Assembly: GCA_039602395.1 (NCBI GenBank)
Contig: JBCNJP010000003.1
Location: 16,897,167-16,961,166 of the forward strand
DNA: 64,000 nt
Origin: Deinandra increscens subsp. villosa
Lineage: Eukaryota; Streptophyta; Magnoliopsida; Asterales; Asteraceae
Reading direction: 5' to 3'
The translations under genes were made by a program, and so were the position numbers. The notes beneath the pieces were generated by a model. That model did not search any database, was not told where the DNA came from, and saw only the letters and a list, made by a program, of their open reading frames with translations. Shown piece by piece: positions 1 to 10,384 of the stretch (position 1 is its first letter; each line of letters starts with the position of its first letter).

Positions 1-1
1 G

Positions 2-1708
2 TATTTCGAACTCTCCGTTCACTTGGTTCGTGACTAAGAGTGAGTCGACTTTCACCGATAGCTTTTTAACGTTCATTTTTCTGGCAAGTCTTAGGCCGGC
101 AAGCAGGGCCTCGTATTCTGCTTCATTGTTAGTGCTGGGGAAATCGAGCAGTATGGCGTATGTGACTTCCACTCCATTTGGGTCGATTAGTACGAGCCCT
201 GCCCCTGATCCTTCACTGTTCTTTGCCCCATCAGTATATAGGGTCCATGCATCATTACTTGTGATTGGTGGAGGTAGGGTATACTCGGCCGAGGCCGACA
301 TGGGGGTGCTCGGGTCGGCCTTTAGCTCTGTCAGAAAGTCTGCCAGTACTTGCCCTTTGATAGCCGTTCTCGGCTTGAAGTGAAGCTCATGCTCTCCCAA
401 CTCAATTGCCCATTTTGCAAATCTGCCTGAGGTCTCTGGTCTTTGAACAATTTCCCTCAATGGGTAATTAGTGAGTACTGTGATTCTGTAGGCTTGGAAG
501 TACCTACGCAATCGTCGAGCGGTATGGATTAAGGATAGCAATAATTTTTCGAGCTTTGAGTATCTAGTTTCTGGATCCTTCGTTGCTCTGCTTACAAAGT
601 AAACTGGGATCTGTGCTTCTCCCCGCTCAGTGCAGAGGACCGAGCTGATTGCCTCTTCGCCGACCGAGAGGTATAGGATGACCTCTTCCCCGGCTTCGGG
701 CGCTGTGACTGTAGCTAAGTTTTTTAGCTGTTCTTTCAGTTCGGTGAAAGCTATGTCGGCCTCCTCTGTCCATAAGAATTGCTTAGTGTCTGTGCACTGT
801 TTCAGGGTTCTGAAGAAAGGCATGGACTTCTCAGCTGATTTTGAAATGAACCTGTGGAGAGCTGCCAATCGGCCGTTGAGGCATTGGAGCTCTTTCAAAC
901 TTTGCGGCGGCTTCATTTGGGTGATGGCTCTGATTTTTTCAGGATTAGCCATGATATTTTTTTCGGTGATGATGTGGCCCAAGAATTTTCCTTCTTTCAT
1001 CCCAAATGAACACTTGGCTGGATTGAGCTTCATATTAACAGCTCTCAGCCGACCAAAGGTTTCTTCTATGTCTGCTATCATCCCTTCTTCAGTTTGGCTT
1101 TTTATGACCAGATCGTCTACATAGGCTTCCATGTTTCTTCCAATTTGGCTATCGAATGCCTGATCAATCAAGCGTTGGTAGGTTGACCCAGCATTTTTTA
1201 GACCGAAGGGCATTTTCCTGTAACAAAAAATACCTTTATCTGTATGGAAAGCTGTTTTTTCTTCATCGGCTTTGGCCATTTTGATCTGATGATAACCCTT
1301 GTATGCATCAAGGAAACACTTGTAGGTGTATCCTGACAGGGCGTCTACCTTGGCATCAATGGCTGGTAAGGGGTAGCAATCTTTTGGGCATGCTTTGTTT
1401 AAGCTTGTGAAATCAACGCACATTCTCCACGACCCATCAGATTTCTGGACCATTACAGGGTTGGCTACCCATGTGTGCCATTTTTGTTCTCTAAGTATAC
1501 CCGCTTTAACCAACTTTGTTACCTCTTCGCAGACATCTTTACTTTTGTCTCTTCCCATTCCCCGCTTGCCTTGAACAACAGGTGGATAGTTGGGGTCGAC
1601 CTTTAGGTGGTGTTCGGCGATCTCCCTTGGAACTCCTGTCATATCAGCCGGTGTCCATGCAAAGACATCCGGGCTGTTCCGGATCAAATTGTACAACTTT
1701 CCTTTGAC
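2..1708 (-). pseudogene. Tat-type pol fragment: reverse transcriptase, RNase H and archaeal-type RNase H
   Basis: Downstream of the stop at 1709-1711 the frame is open to the window edge (about 569 codons). It contains the reverse transcriptase finger and palm motifs (WRMCVDFTSLNKACPKD, then LDAYKGYHQI) and the catalytic box AYVDDLVIKS near 1110-1140. A connection and RNase H region follow (VSRATKDPETRY and LTNYPLREI near 460-590). A second RNase H domain starts near 220, with YTDGA, NEAEYEALLAGL and KVDSLLV supplying the acidic residues. This would copy element RNA into DNA in virus-like particles. No integrase is visible because the sequence ends. It cannot be made from one initiation because of the upstream stops. 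Confidence 0.85.
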
Positions 1709-1711
1709 TTA

Positions 1712-2776
1712 GTTGGTCAAGTCTGAGCCGATCGTTATGAGCTGGTCGGGATAGTCATCGTTTACTTTCCACTTGTTTTGCTTTGCTTCTTCGGTGACGT
1801 CGGCTGTGAGGTAGCATTCGGCCTATACTGACCGAATGGTGGCCACCCCTGTTTCCGTTGGGAACTTCATCATACTGTGCGCCGTGGACACCACACATCC
1901 GAACCGATAAATTGCTGGTCGGCCAAAAAGGATGTTATACCTAGATGGCCTGTCGACCACGAGGAATGTGATCCGTTCGGTTCTCGTGTGCAACCCGTCG
2001 GACAGTGTTACCGGTAGTGTAATCTCGCCCTTGGGTAAGACTATGTCCCCACTGAAGCCGACCAGTGTGGTCTTGGATGGCTGAATGCTGTCTTTTATGC
2101 TGCATGGTAATTGTGAGAAACAAGATCCATACATAATATCTGAGGCACTGCCTCCATCAACATATGTTCTATGGATTTGAATACCTGTTACCTCTGTGGT
2201 GATTACCATTGGACTGGGGGTTGGAACTGCTGTGTCAAGTGATGGGAAAGAGATGGGTTGGTTTGCCCATGTTTCCTTTCTCAGCCTTGGCTTCTTCTGC
2301 TTGGAGCTGTGTGTCATTAAGATGACTTGTTGGTCCCCCTTCTTCTCTTTCTTTTGCTTTTTCTCCTTTATCTCCTTCACTAGGTGAGCTAGCTGACCGG
2401 TTTTTACTGCATTGGTGATTTCTTTCTTGAGTTGGTGGCATTCATCCGTGTCGTGGCCCCGGTCAAGGTGGAAATCGCAGTATTTGCCCATATTCCTATT
2501 AGCTGTATTGTTGCCCATCGTCCTAGGTTTATTGAATTGCCGGCTGGCATCTTCTGTTTGCAATATTTCCTTTGGAGTCTTTGTGAGACTTGGGAAGTCA
2601 TACTTCCTTTCTTTGTGACTTGAGGGATTTGAGCGATCATATGGGGCGAAGCCCGACTGCCTGCGGTCATCTCGGCCTCCCCTCTCCGGGCCCGACTGCC
2701 ATGGTCGGCGGTTGTCTTTTTGGTGAGGCGGTCGGCTGTGTGGTCTGGCGTGACCGGAGGACGACTTGTCCTGGAG
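1712..2776 (-). pseudogene. Tat-type nucleocapsid-like and aspartic protease region, with two stops at its C-terminal side
   Basis: In the same frame as gag and pol. The segment YCDFHLDRGHDTDECHQLKKE (about 2420-2480) is the Cys/His-rich block typical of Tat gag ends. Downstream, TYVDGGSASDIMYGSC (near 2110-2160) is the aspartic protease active-site region, with DGG in place of the more common DTG/DSG. FLVVDRPSRYNILFGRP and the segment after it complete the protease fold. A TAG at 1823-1825 and a TAA at 1709-1711 cut the link to reverse transcriptase. Both could be simple C-to-T changes of glutamine codons, but I cannot show the ancestral codon. Confidence 0.8.
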
Positions 2777-3994
2777 TTATGCCGCCTCCTCCCCTCTGAT
2801 GAACGCCTCAGCTCGGTCAAAAGCTTCTTGCATTGTTGTGGGTACGCGGGCACTCATTTCTTTTATTAGCTGTCGGGTACGCATGCCATGGATGAAACCG
2901 GATATCTTTTGTCTTTCATCCGCGTGACCGATGGTGAGCGACTCCTTTTTGTATCTCTCCGTAAAAGCTCTCAGAGATTCTTGTTCACCCTGTCTGATGT
3001 TATGCAACTCGATCGGGTCTTTTGTGCATTTTCGTTGCTGACCGAAGTGCTGAGAGAACAAATTCTTGAGTTGGACATAGCTGTCTATGGATCTGTCGGG
3101 CAGCGCATTGAACCATAGTCTAGCAGGTCCCGATAGGGTTTGAACGAACATTTTACACCATACTGCCAGCGGCCATTGTTCAATTCGGGCGGCCGACTTG
3201 AATGCATGTAAGTGGTCTTCCGGATCAGAACTTCCATCGTATGTTTTGACAGTGGAAGGTAGCTTTGTCTTTGGCGGGCATTCAAAGTTTTCGATTCGGG
3301 TGGTGAACTTACTCTCCTCTTCCGGTATGTATGGTAAGGACAAATCATCGGCCTCTGGATCTTTGATTTCGATTACTGGTATCGCCTGGGGTGGTGTGAC
3401 TGGAGTTGCATTTGTTCCCGCTGATCCGGGTGGCCTTTGTGAGAAGAAACTTGGTGGTGGCATACCGTATGGTGAGTAGAATGGCATTTGATAGCCTGCT
3501 TGGCCATATGGGCCCATGTACGGTGGTGGATAGAATGGTGGTGCCTGGTAACCTGAAAAGTTTGGCCGGGGTTGACCAGTGCTGTTTGTGTTCCCTGAGG
3601 GTGTTGTGTCGGAAGGTCCCGAACTTACTTGAGTTGGCTTTGGGATGTCTCCTGATGAGGTTAGGATAGTTTCAACTGTCATTGTGGTGCTGTCTGTTTG
3701 GACAGCCGTTGGGCCCCCGCCTGTTCCTGTGTCTCCCAACAGTGGTATTGGGCCCAAGCTGGGGCCTTCGTCCTCGTATGACAGCTGAAGGCAGACCCCT
3801 TTCAGTTTCTCTGCTGCAACGTACTCTCTCATTGCTTGTCTCAGGGGCAGGAAGTTTTTGCTCACCATCTCTGGGGTGATGTTTAGTACCCCAGTGTCAC
3901 CTTCTTCCGTTGAAGTCTTCGGAGCTTGCTTATCGCCGGGGGTAGAGAAATCCTCAGTGGTGTCCCCCGGGTGATCAGCTGCATCGTCAGTCAT
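2777..3994 (-). pseudogene. Tat-type gag (capsid) ending at an internal TAA
   Basis: I take the ATG at 3994-3992 as start because it lies just inside the primer binding site; the earlier in-frame codons fall in the LTR. The first 200 residues are proline, glycine and tyrosine rich. The last 170 form a Retrotrans_gag capsid domain (TYDGSSDPEDHLHAFKSAAR, ARLWFNALPDRSIDSYVQLK, LHNIRQGEQESLRAFTERYK). The frame stops with TAA at 2777-2779, but translation of the next 70 codons continues an ordinary gag linker into the Cys/His block. So the stop lies inside gag rather than at a natural gag/pol border. I read it as decay rather than programmed readthrough. Confidence 0.85.
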
Positions 3995-4011
3995 TGATGT
4001 TGTTGAAAGTA

Positions 4012-4028
4012 CCGTGCGAATGGCGCCA
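4012..4028 (-). other. Primer binding site of the Tat element
   Basis: The minus strand reads TGGCGCCATTCGCACGG one base inside the LTR end. TGGCGCC at this place is the usual start of primer sites complementary to tRNA 3' ends in Tat and Athila elements. The exact tRNA is not identified. The palindrome TGGCGCCA makes the first eight bases self-complementary. Confidence 0.65.
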
Positions 4029-4340
4029 ATGTAGAATCGGGCTACCAAAGATGACTAGATAGGGGTTAGCCTGGGACGAGTCACCTAGGCAGTCGGACTA
4101 CAAGTGGGGAGAATCCAAGTCTCCTGACTAGTGGTCGGAAGTCCTTCAGCTAGCAGTCGGCTCGGCTCCTTCTTGATTCTCTAAGACCTGCAAAATAGAA
4201 AACACCGTTGTTCTTGGAGGGCAGGACAGGGTGTCCTGCGACCAAGCTCGGGCGTGAGAATCAGTATGCGTTTCGAGAGATTAAGTGTAATCAGACGAGA
4301 GGGTGCGCATTGAATGAGAATTTACCTGGTAGTTGAGGGG

Positions 4341-4350
4341 TATTTATAAC
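4341..4350 (-). promoter_or_regulatory. TATA box in the Tat LTR
   Basis: The minus strand reads GTTATAAATA, flanked by a small inverted repeat (GTTGAGGG and CCCTCAAC). It is about 690 bp from the LTR start and 310 bp from its end, a normal U3/R position. Confidence 0.6.
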
Positions 4351-4559
4351 CCTCAACCTTTTGTCTCTTACTGTAATTAATGTGATGAACCCAAAGTGGA
4401 GTGTTGCAGGTCTGACATCCGAACGGCGTCTAACAACAGTACCCCTTTTTGGAAACTGCCTTGGTGGGTGTGTCAAGTCACTTCGGATGTCAACCCTGGA
4501 TGTAGAGCGTTGGTCTGTACCTATATCTTTCGACCTAACTAGGATCAGACGGCTAGTTG

Positions 4560-4830
4560 GGATATAGGTTGAAGTCGAAGGCTATTGGTCGGCCTAGTGG
4601 TGGATGATCAGCGGTCGGCTAATTCTTAGATTATCACTAGTTGGCCTAATAGCCTAATGACTGGCAGTCGGCCTGGTGACCTGTTAAGTAGTGGTCGGCC
4701 ATTGACTAGGTCGACCTGTACGCGACTGTCGGTGGTCGGCCTAGTGGCCTGTTAATTAGTGGTCGGCCTAGTTGGGCAACATAGCGGTCTGTTAAGCAGT
4801 GGTCGACCATTGTCTGGGTCGACCTTTGCT
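4560..4830. repeat. Degenerate GTCGGCCTAGTGG repeats within the Tat LTR
   Basis: At least eight imperfect copies of (AGTG)GTCGGCCTAG(TGGCC) occur, some as TGGTCGGCCATTG or GGTCGACC. Spacing is irregular, about 25-45 bp. They lie in U3, upstream of the TATA box in the direction of transcription, where LTR enhancer repeats are often found. Confidence 0.6.
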
Positions 4831-5035
4831 TAGTGATTGGTGTGTTAGAGATAAGGCTTGCACCATAATATGTTTGCGGTGTGGCCTTAATCGGACACAC
4901 GTCATCATATGGGATGGCCTTTGAAAGAATAAAGTATATGATTAAATGAGATGTAAGCTTAGTTCTGGCCTTTATCGGTTGGCCGAGACTACCCATGTGC
5001 TCAAGCACATAGCTTATGGGGTTTCATTAGTTACA

Positions 5036-5699
5036 TGAAAGGTGGCTAGATATGTGGGTTTTGGGTGAACCAAATGCAAAAGTTCAATATATTGAGATGA
5101 AATTGGGGTTAAGATTTAGGATGGTATGTAATTAATTGTATCAATTGCATCACGTGAGTGGGATTTTTGGGTTTAAAATGTGTTGGGCAATTCATTTGTA
5201 AACAAAATGGGGTTTTAAGTCTTTGTTTGGATGGTGGATGTTAGTACGGTACAGGGAGTAAGAAAGAAAAATAAAGAATACAAAAAAAAGAAAGTCAAAC
5301 AATGTTTTTGGTTTTGTGCTATGTGGTTGATCCGAGAGGGAAGAAAACGGAGGGGGTGTTTGGGGGTTCGGACAAAAGGGAAAATAGGGGAAAAGATGTA
5401 ATGGCTAATTTTGAATCATGTAGTTTACTTAGCCAACATAAAACCTATTGGACAATAGATCTTGAGGAACATAAGATGATGAGATGGTTTCTATAGGTGG
5501 TGCATGCTTTGTACATGGAGGCTAGAATTAGGGACAAGAGTGTTGGAGTGTAAAAGTAAGACTAGTTAGGAATTTAGTTAGGTTGGGTGGTGATAACCAG
5601 TTGGTTTAAAACCAACGGAGAAGGTGACGGATTTGATGACCGGGCAGGTCGGGTCGGGCGGTATGGTGTGAGTCATAAATAAAAGGATGGACATGAGTG
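5036..5699. other. AT-rich DNA without recognised features
   Basis: The stretch has short open frames only, none with recognisable domains. It contains purine-rich runs (5260-5300, 5335-5400) and no clear terminal repeats. I see no gene. Confidence 0.5.
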
Positions 5700-6216
5700 A
5701 TAAATAAAATACAAATGATGACCGAGTTTCGTAAAAGAGATGGAGTGATGATCTCAGTGTTCAAAAAAATATGTTAAAACGTTGGCGGGTTTGATCAAAA
5801 CACATTCTGCATACGTTGAATAAATAAATTTAACGAATACTACTAGACGTTAAAACGATATATTTAAATCTCGAAAGTTGATAAATATGATAACGTCTAA
5901 AAGAGTTAACGAGGTGTACATATTTAAATAAATACTACAATGGTGACGGAAAATAAAAAAAAAATAGTATTTATATTTCTTGTTATAAAACTTCCGCTTA
6001 TAAAGCATAAGTTATACAACTTCCACTTATAAAGCATAAGTTTCATTATTAAAAACCATCGACTACCGATACTATCGTCGGGTTACGTCAAGAGCTATAT
6101 CCGGGCTACAGAGTACGTTACCTAGTTTAATTATCAACTAGGCCTGATGCACGGAAATCAGTTAAAACAAGCAGTCAAAGTTCGGATGTTGACCTAGAAA
6201 TTTATGGGTTGTCACA
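5700..6216 (-). repeat. Probable gypsy LTR remnant starting TGTGACAACCC
   Basis: The minus strand from 6216 begins TGTGACAACCCATAAATTTC, which fits the 5' end of a class of gypsy LTRs. It contains two direct copies of the block ACTTATGCTTTATAAG at about 5990-6045. The other end is not definable and no target duplication was found, so the left limit is a guess. Confidence 0.35.
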
Positions 6217-6479
6217 TTGATCGCATAGCCTCTAACCCGGTTCTCCAAGTTTTGGTTGTTCTTCATCGATTTCAGTGAATATAAAGGTTCGAATCTGTCG
6301 ATTATTAACAAGTAAGTGTTTTTATTGTTTCTACGTTGATTTCGCGATTAATATTTGTTCTTGAATCAGTCACGAGTTGTCTTTCCGTAACCACTCGTGA
6401 TCTAGATATCGTGTTGGACTGTTTCAGATACTACAGATCGATGGGTTGATTCCCTTTCTGTCAGTGAGCTTGCATGCTA

Positions 6480-7268
6480 TAGCCTTTCTGTATTTCTTAT
6501 AATAACGAGTAATGCTTCATTTTCTTCTCTTGTTAAGCGCGTAGAAATGATCACAGTAAAAGTGTGGTCTTCATCCAGAAAGGCGTAATCCAGATGGTCT
6601 GGAAGTTCCTTAAGCTCTGGAGGGGATGGTTCCTCAGCAGCTGGTTTGTCACTAACGGCTTCCTCCTTAGGGTTAGCTTTAACTGCTTGGATGGATTCAT
6701 GCAGAATTTTGTCTGCATTAGGAGGTGGGTCTTCCTCATCTTCCAGGATATCCTAGGTTGGTTCTTCTCCTTCTTCTTCTTCCGACATCCAAGTAGGTTC
6801 ATCAGATGACAGATATATCAGAGATCTTACAACCTCTATAGAAAGCTTGTTATTGCTGAGTTGCAGCGTCATCTTCTTGTTGTTCGGGTTGATCATCATT
6901 CTCCAAGTGTTTAAAATAGGCTTTTCGAGAATAAGAAGGGTGTCATCAAGGAAGATGAAGTCGGAAGGAATATTTACATTATTTACACGAATTAGAACAC
7001 CCTTAATTATTCCCTTTGCATGCGGGATAGATCAATTAGAGAGAATGAGAGATAGACGAAAAGGAGTTAGTTCATTTAATTCTAACTTATCAAGCATAAA
7101 AGCAGGCATCAGATTCACACACAAACTATCATCTACTATAGCAGTTTTAATCTTCTTTTTGACAAAACTTGAAATAGAGTTTTTATCAGAAAAGTGTTCA
7201 AAGTGTAGTGATTGTTGCTTAGTGAAAATAATGTGCTGTAAGTCTTCTAATTTAGGTGAAGTAACCAT
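6480..7268 (-). pseudogene. Athila-type protease to reverse transcriptase N-terminus, degenerate
   Basis: The frame from 7268 gives VTSPKLEDLQHIIFTKQ and then VNLMPAFMLDKLELNEL, matching the Athila retropepsin block after the active site. The next residues (SIPHAKGIIKGVLIRVNN, SDFIFLDD, LILEKPILNTW) follow the same fold. The catalytic DLGAS-like motif is replaced by VDDSLC, so the protease would be dead. Further on, PPELKELPDHLDYAFLDED (about 6570-6630) is the conserved Athila linker before reverse transcriptase. After a frameshift AIACKLTDRKGINPS continues it, then similarity is lost. An antisense open frame at 6847-7341 is a shadow. Confidence 0.7.
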
Positions 7269-7323
7269 ATCTCTGAAAAACCTTGCATTTTCTAGAATAG
7301 CAGTAAGGACTTCTAAAGATGGC

Positions 7324-7845
7324 CTAGAAATGCGTACCTGAGTTGGTAAGTGTTTTTTTCTTACTAGTGTCTAGAATAATAGAGATAGTGGTCTCTTCTG
7401 GTACTGACGTTTTTGGCTCTATCGGGTCTAGTTCATCTTCTTGGGGAGTCAAGATCTGAATTAAAGGTATTGCGTCCAACTCCTTTATTTCGCGACAACA
7501 GAGGTCGATGATGGCTTTTTGGGGTTTCTCATCTAAAATCACATCCTTGTCTATGATTTGTTCTTCCTCACTTCGTAGTCTTTTAAAGTAGTCCTTTAAA
7601 ACCTTTATATGAGCAAGCATTCTTTAAGTGGTTTCTTCGAGGTCGCTTTTTGGACAAAAGTAAGGAGCTTTTTCTGTATATGGTGGTTATTCATTATATT
7701 CATGGCTTACACCTTCGTAGTCCTGTTCAGCACACCATTTACAGAAAAAGGAAAAACCATGTATGCGGGCGTCCGTGCTAATATGTAGCAGTCCTGAGAA
7801 TAATGGGGACCGCCGCATATTCTACAACACACAGATTGAGGCCAA
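7324..7845 (-). pseudogene. Athila-type gag C-terminus with a zinc-knuckle-like motif
   Basis: CRICGGPHYSQDC near 7800-7845 is a CX2CX3HX4C variant of the retroviral CCHC knuckle, and further Cys/Tyr-rich sequence follows. The next open frame (7324-7620, 98 codons) is acidic and rich in E/D/K and resembles the spacer between gag and protease in Athila elements. Stops and a frame change separate the pieces. There is no sign of the capsid domain. Confidence 0.5.
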
Positions 7846-7999
7846 CCATTATTGTAACCGACTCCTTCGGATATTCATCTATCCTTGAAATATTTCTGGT
7901 ATAATTTAAAGGGGTTTAAAGAAGATAAAAATTATAAAAAAAAAGTAAAAAAAAAAAGTTAGGCTGTTAACTCGGACTTTTCTCAAAATCCTCCTTTGT

Positions 8000-8019
8000 G
8001 TTCCCGGAAAACGGTGCCA
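8000..8019 (-). other. Athila primer binding site (tRNA-Asp type)
   Basis: The minus strand reads TGGCACCGTTTTCCGGGAAC, preceded by TTT. It differs at a few positions from the classic Athila primer site TGGCGCCGTTGCCGGGGA, complementary to tRNA-Asp. It lies 6 bp inside the LTR end. Confidence 0.7.
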
Positions 8020-9330
8020 AAAGCATGTTATGCGTTTGGGTGTATATAAAAATATGGCAATTATGGTTTAGTTTCAACACCACTATTGCATGTAAGCTTT
8101 ATATTTATAAAACACGATTACGAACTATTACTATGTACCATATACACGGGCAAGTGCACCCATGGCAGCGTAGTATAATAATGATAAGAAACCGAGGTCG
8201 TCCAAGGACATAATGTATGGAACTAAGGGCTCTTGATACTTACCTCTATTAACTTCTAACCAAGTCTTACTTTAAGTTTTAGGGTTAAAATAAACATAAA
8301 AAAGGAACAATAAAATAAAGATAAAAATGGGTTTTAAGCTTTAACAATCACAGATAATATCACTTTGGAGGACTCACCAGTTGCTGGGTTAGTAACCTGT
8401 TTATTTATAATCTTCCCTTAAGATTGTTAATAGCAGGCGAGGGGGACCGCCTCTCAGCCTCAAATCCCATCTCATGTTCCTCCTGTTATCCACACATAAA
8501 GGTGACTACCGAGAAAACCATTATGGTAGCAATAAGTACACTGTGCGTGAATATCATTTAGTTGTAGGGCCTTATAGTCAAAGTATATTTGCACTCGGAT
8601 ACGTTGTCATGAACTAGCAGGGGAACAACCCATGCATCAAATTATTTTATTATGAAAATTTCTTTATAAAGAGCTAAGGTTTGTTTTCTCCACATATATG
8701 GTCGGTCATAACCAAAGCCAAGTCCACTAATGCATCATTACCACGTATACGCAGTGGCAAAATATTACCAACCCTTCATCCCAACAATTACCTTCACACC
8801 GCAGATGTGTGAAAACTGAGTTTGTTTACATAGACATAAAACACTCGAATGTATTGCTTTGCATGAGATGCGAGTCACCAAAAGGATCATGCATCATCCC
8901 CCAGTCAGGTTTCACAGGTCCCGCTTATGAGCTTTCGACTCCTCAAATGATCGCAATACACAAGATACATTTGTTAAAAAAGATGACAATAAACTTTCAA
9001 TGTAAAGAGTTTTCATGAAGTTATTAGTATACACCTTAAGGTGAGTTTATAAACTCATTTAACCAACCCACAAAAGGCTTGTTTTCCCCCAAGTGAGTGT
9101 AAGAATTTATTTAAGCATGCCTTTAAAGATTTCCTTAACAGAAAATGAGTATTTCATATACAAACTTTAAACAAAATCTTATTAAGTTAATATTCTTATA
9201 AACTTGACATCGAATGCTTAAAAGCACCGAACACAAGTGGCTTAAAAGTAAAAACGAAGATCTAAACTAAAAGAGGGGAAATAATTAAGCAATTCATGAA
9301 ATGGGAGGTTGGCTGGCTTTTATTGGCGAA

Positions 9331-9455
9331 AATGGAATCGGGCACGGGTCGTGCCTGGTCAGGGGCACGGGTCGTGCCTGGTCAGGGGCACGGGTCGTGC
9401 CAGTCAGGCGATCTTCAGGTTTCCTGTAGGGTCAGGGGCACGGGCCATGCTGGAT
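9331..9455. repeat. 23-bp tandem repeat in the Athila LTR
   Basis: The unit GGGCACGGGTCGTGCCTGGTCAG occurs three times in tandem, with a degenerate fourth (GGGGCACGGGCCATGCTGG) after a 25-bp gap. Each unit holds the imperfect palindrome GGCACGGGTCGTGCC. A related word (GGGAACGGGCCGTGCGAGG) lies beyond the MITE near 10178. Confidence 0.75.
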
Positions 9456-9485
9456 CAGTAGCACATGCCATGATGTGTCAAAAGT

Positions 9486-10135
9486 AGGGGTGTTCAGATT
9501 TTGAATCCGATTCGAGGAACTCGGAATTCGGTTCGATTCAAAAATTAGCAGTTCGAAATTTCAAATTCGATTCGATTCAACGTCTAATATCGAAGTTCGA
9601 ATCGAAATAGAGTATGAGATTTTCAGTTCGTTTCGATTCAAAATTCGAATTAGAAATAATTATATATTTATAAATATATATTCATAAATGTATTTTGAAT
9701 TAGTTTTACTTATTATAATTCACGCCTTATTTCAAAAGTTTTAAATTTTTAAATCCTTAAAGTATACCTTGAAAGTTGAAAGGTTTCCTTCCTCTCAAGA
9801 TTCCACTTCCGCATAAAACTTTATATTTTAAATCTTTTGGATGTTTACTAGTTTTATACTTATATAGATTTTTATTTTTTTACTATAATAATTAAGTTTT
9901 TAGTAGTTTTGAAAATCAAATTAAAACAAGTTTTTTTGGGTTCAATTGAAAATGAGTTTATTCGGATTTGATTCATATTCGATTTGAATTTGAAAATTGA
10001 ACTCGAAGCGAATCGAATTTCGAATTCGATTCGATTCGATGAATATATTTCGAATCCAGGTTTTAAAAATTCAAATTTGAATAATTCAATTCGAATTACT
10101 CGAGTATTCGAAATTAAATTCGTTGAACACCCCTA
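9486..10135. mobile_element. hAT-like MITE, 650 bp
   Basis: Perfect 12-bp terminal inverted repeats TAGGGGTGTTCA and TGAACACCCCTA bound a non-coding, AT-rich element. Its subterminal regions are full of TTCGATTCGA and GAATTCGA words on both sides. The YAGGGGTG start fits plant hAT-type non-autonomous elements. The flanking octamers (TCAAAAAG and GTTAGAAG) do not form a clean duplication, so the superfamily is tentative; a TA duplication with shorter repeats is an alternative reading. It sits inside the Athila LTR and is therefore younger than it. Confidence 0.75.
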
Positions 10136-10384
10136 GTTAGAAGTAGAAGTCAACCTCTAGAAGTTTGTTCAGGAGGGGAACGGGCCGTGCGAGGCCAAAT
10201 TTCACAAAGTCTGCATTTTTCTTTGTATTTTCCACATTTTTAGCTCCTTTTGTGATTTTAGCCCGGATTACATTGAAAATTTAAAAGAAAGCAATATGAC
10301 ACTGTTTTGTTATTAGTTTGTCAGAAGTAACCCGAAATGTGGAGAATATATAATATAAAAATATGTATAATTTGATGTATATCA

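Larger units (their letters stand above)
1..5035 (-). mobile_element. Ty3/gypsy LTR retrotransposon, Tat lineage, left-truncated by the window
   Basis: Reading leftwards from 5035 the order is LTR, primer binding site, gag, protease, reverse transcriptase, RNase H and then a second RNase H, which runs off the window. The additional, archaeal-type RNase H after the normal one is the hallmark of the Tat/Ogre/Retand lineage. Reading frame is the same all the way from gag (start at 3994) to base 2, but three in-frame stops (2777-2779, 1823-1825, 1709-1711) break it. No frameshift is needed. The integrase and 3' LTR must lie beyond the left edge, so the target-site duplication cannot be checked; the 5 bases flanking the LTR on the right are TGAAA. 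Confidence 0.9.
4030..5035 (-). repeat. 5' LTR of the Tat element (about 1.0 kb)
   Basis: Minus-strand ends are TGTAAC and TCTACA, giving a TGTA/TACA inverted repeat. The left limit is fixed by the adjacent primer site. The right limit is inferred from the matching terminus because the partner LTR is off the window. The LTR contains a TATA box at the expected place and many short GTCGGCC-containing units between 4560 and 4830. Confidence 0.75.
6300..10384 (-). mobile_element. Decayed Athila-lineage Ty3/gypsy element (5' LTR plus gag-pol remnants)
   Basis: Leftwards from 10384 the order is a long LTR (8026-10384, enlarged by a MITE), an Athila-type primer site, the C-terminal end of gag, protease and the start of reverse transcriptase. 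Only about 100 bp separate the primer site from the zinc-knuckle region, so most of gag is deleted. The element abuts a LINE open frame exactly at 10384/10385, where its LTR starts with TG. This makes 10385-10389 (GAAGC) the likely target duplication; the partner copy is not in the window. Reading frames are broken repeatedly. Confidence 0.75.
8026..10384 (-). repeat. 5' LTR of the Athila element (about 1.7 kb without the inserted MITE)
   Basis: On the minus strand it starts TGATATACATC and ends ACGCATAACA. The same layout occurs in the solo LTR at 13952-15732: a TGAT start, TTTCGGG within 60 bp, palindromic cacgggccgtgc or catgacttg words in U3, and a CATATTTTnATATACAC block near the end. 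Length without the 650-bp MITE is 1709 bp, against 1781 bp for the solo LTR. The last bases at 8026 are supported by the nearby primer site. Confidence 0.65.

Noticed and set aside
2777..2779. Programmed gag stop-codon readthrough
   Set aside because: The stop lies inside gag, before the Cys/His block, and two more stops occur downstream. Decay is simpler.
6847..7341. 164-codon open frame on the plus strand
   Set aside because: It is antisense to the Athila protease remnant, which has recognisable motifs on the minus strand. The plus frame shows none.
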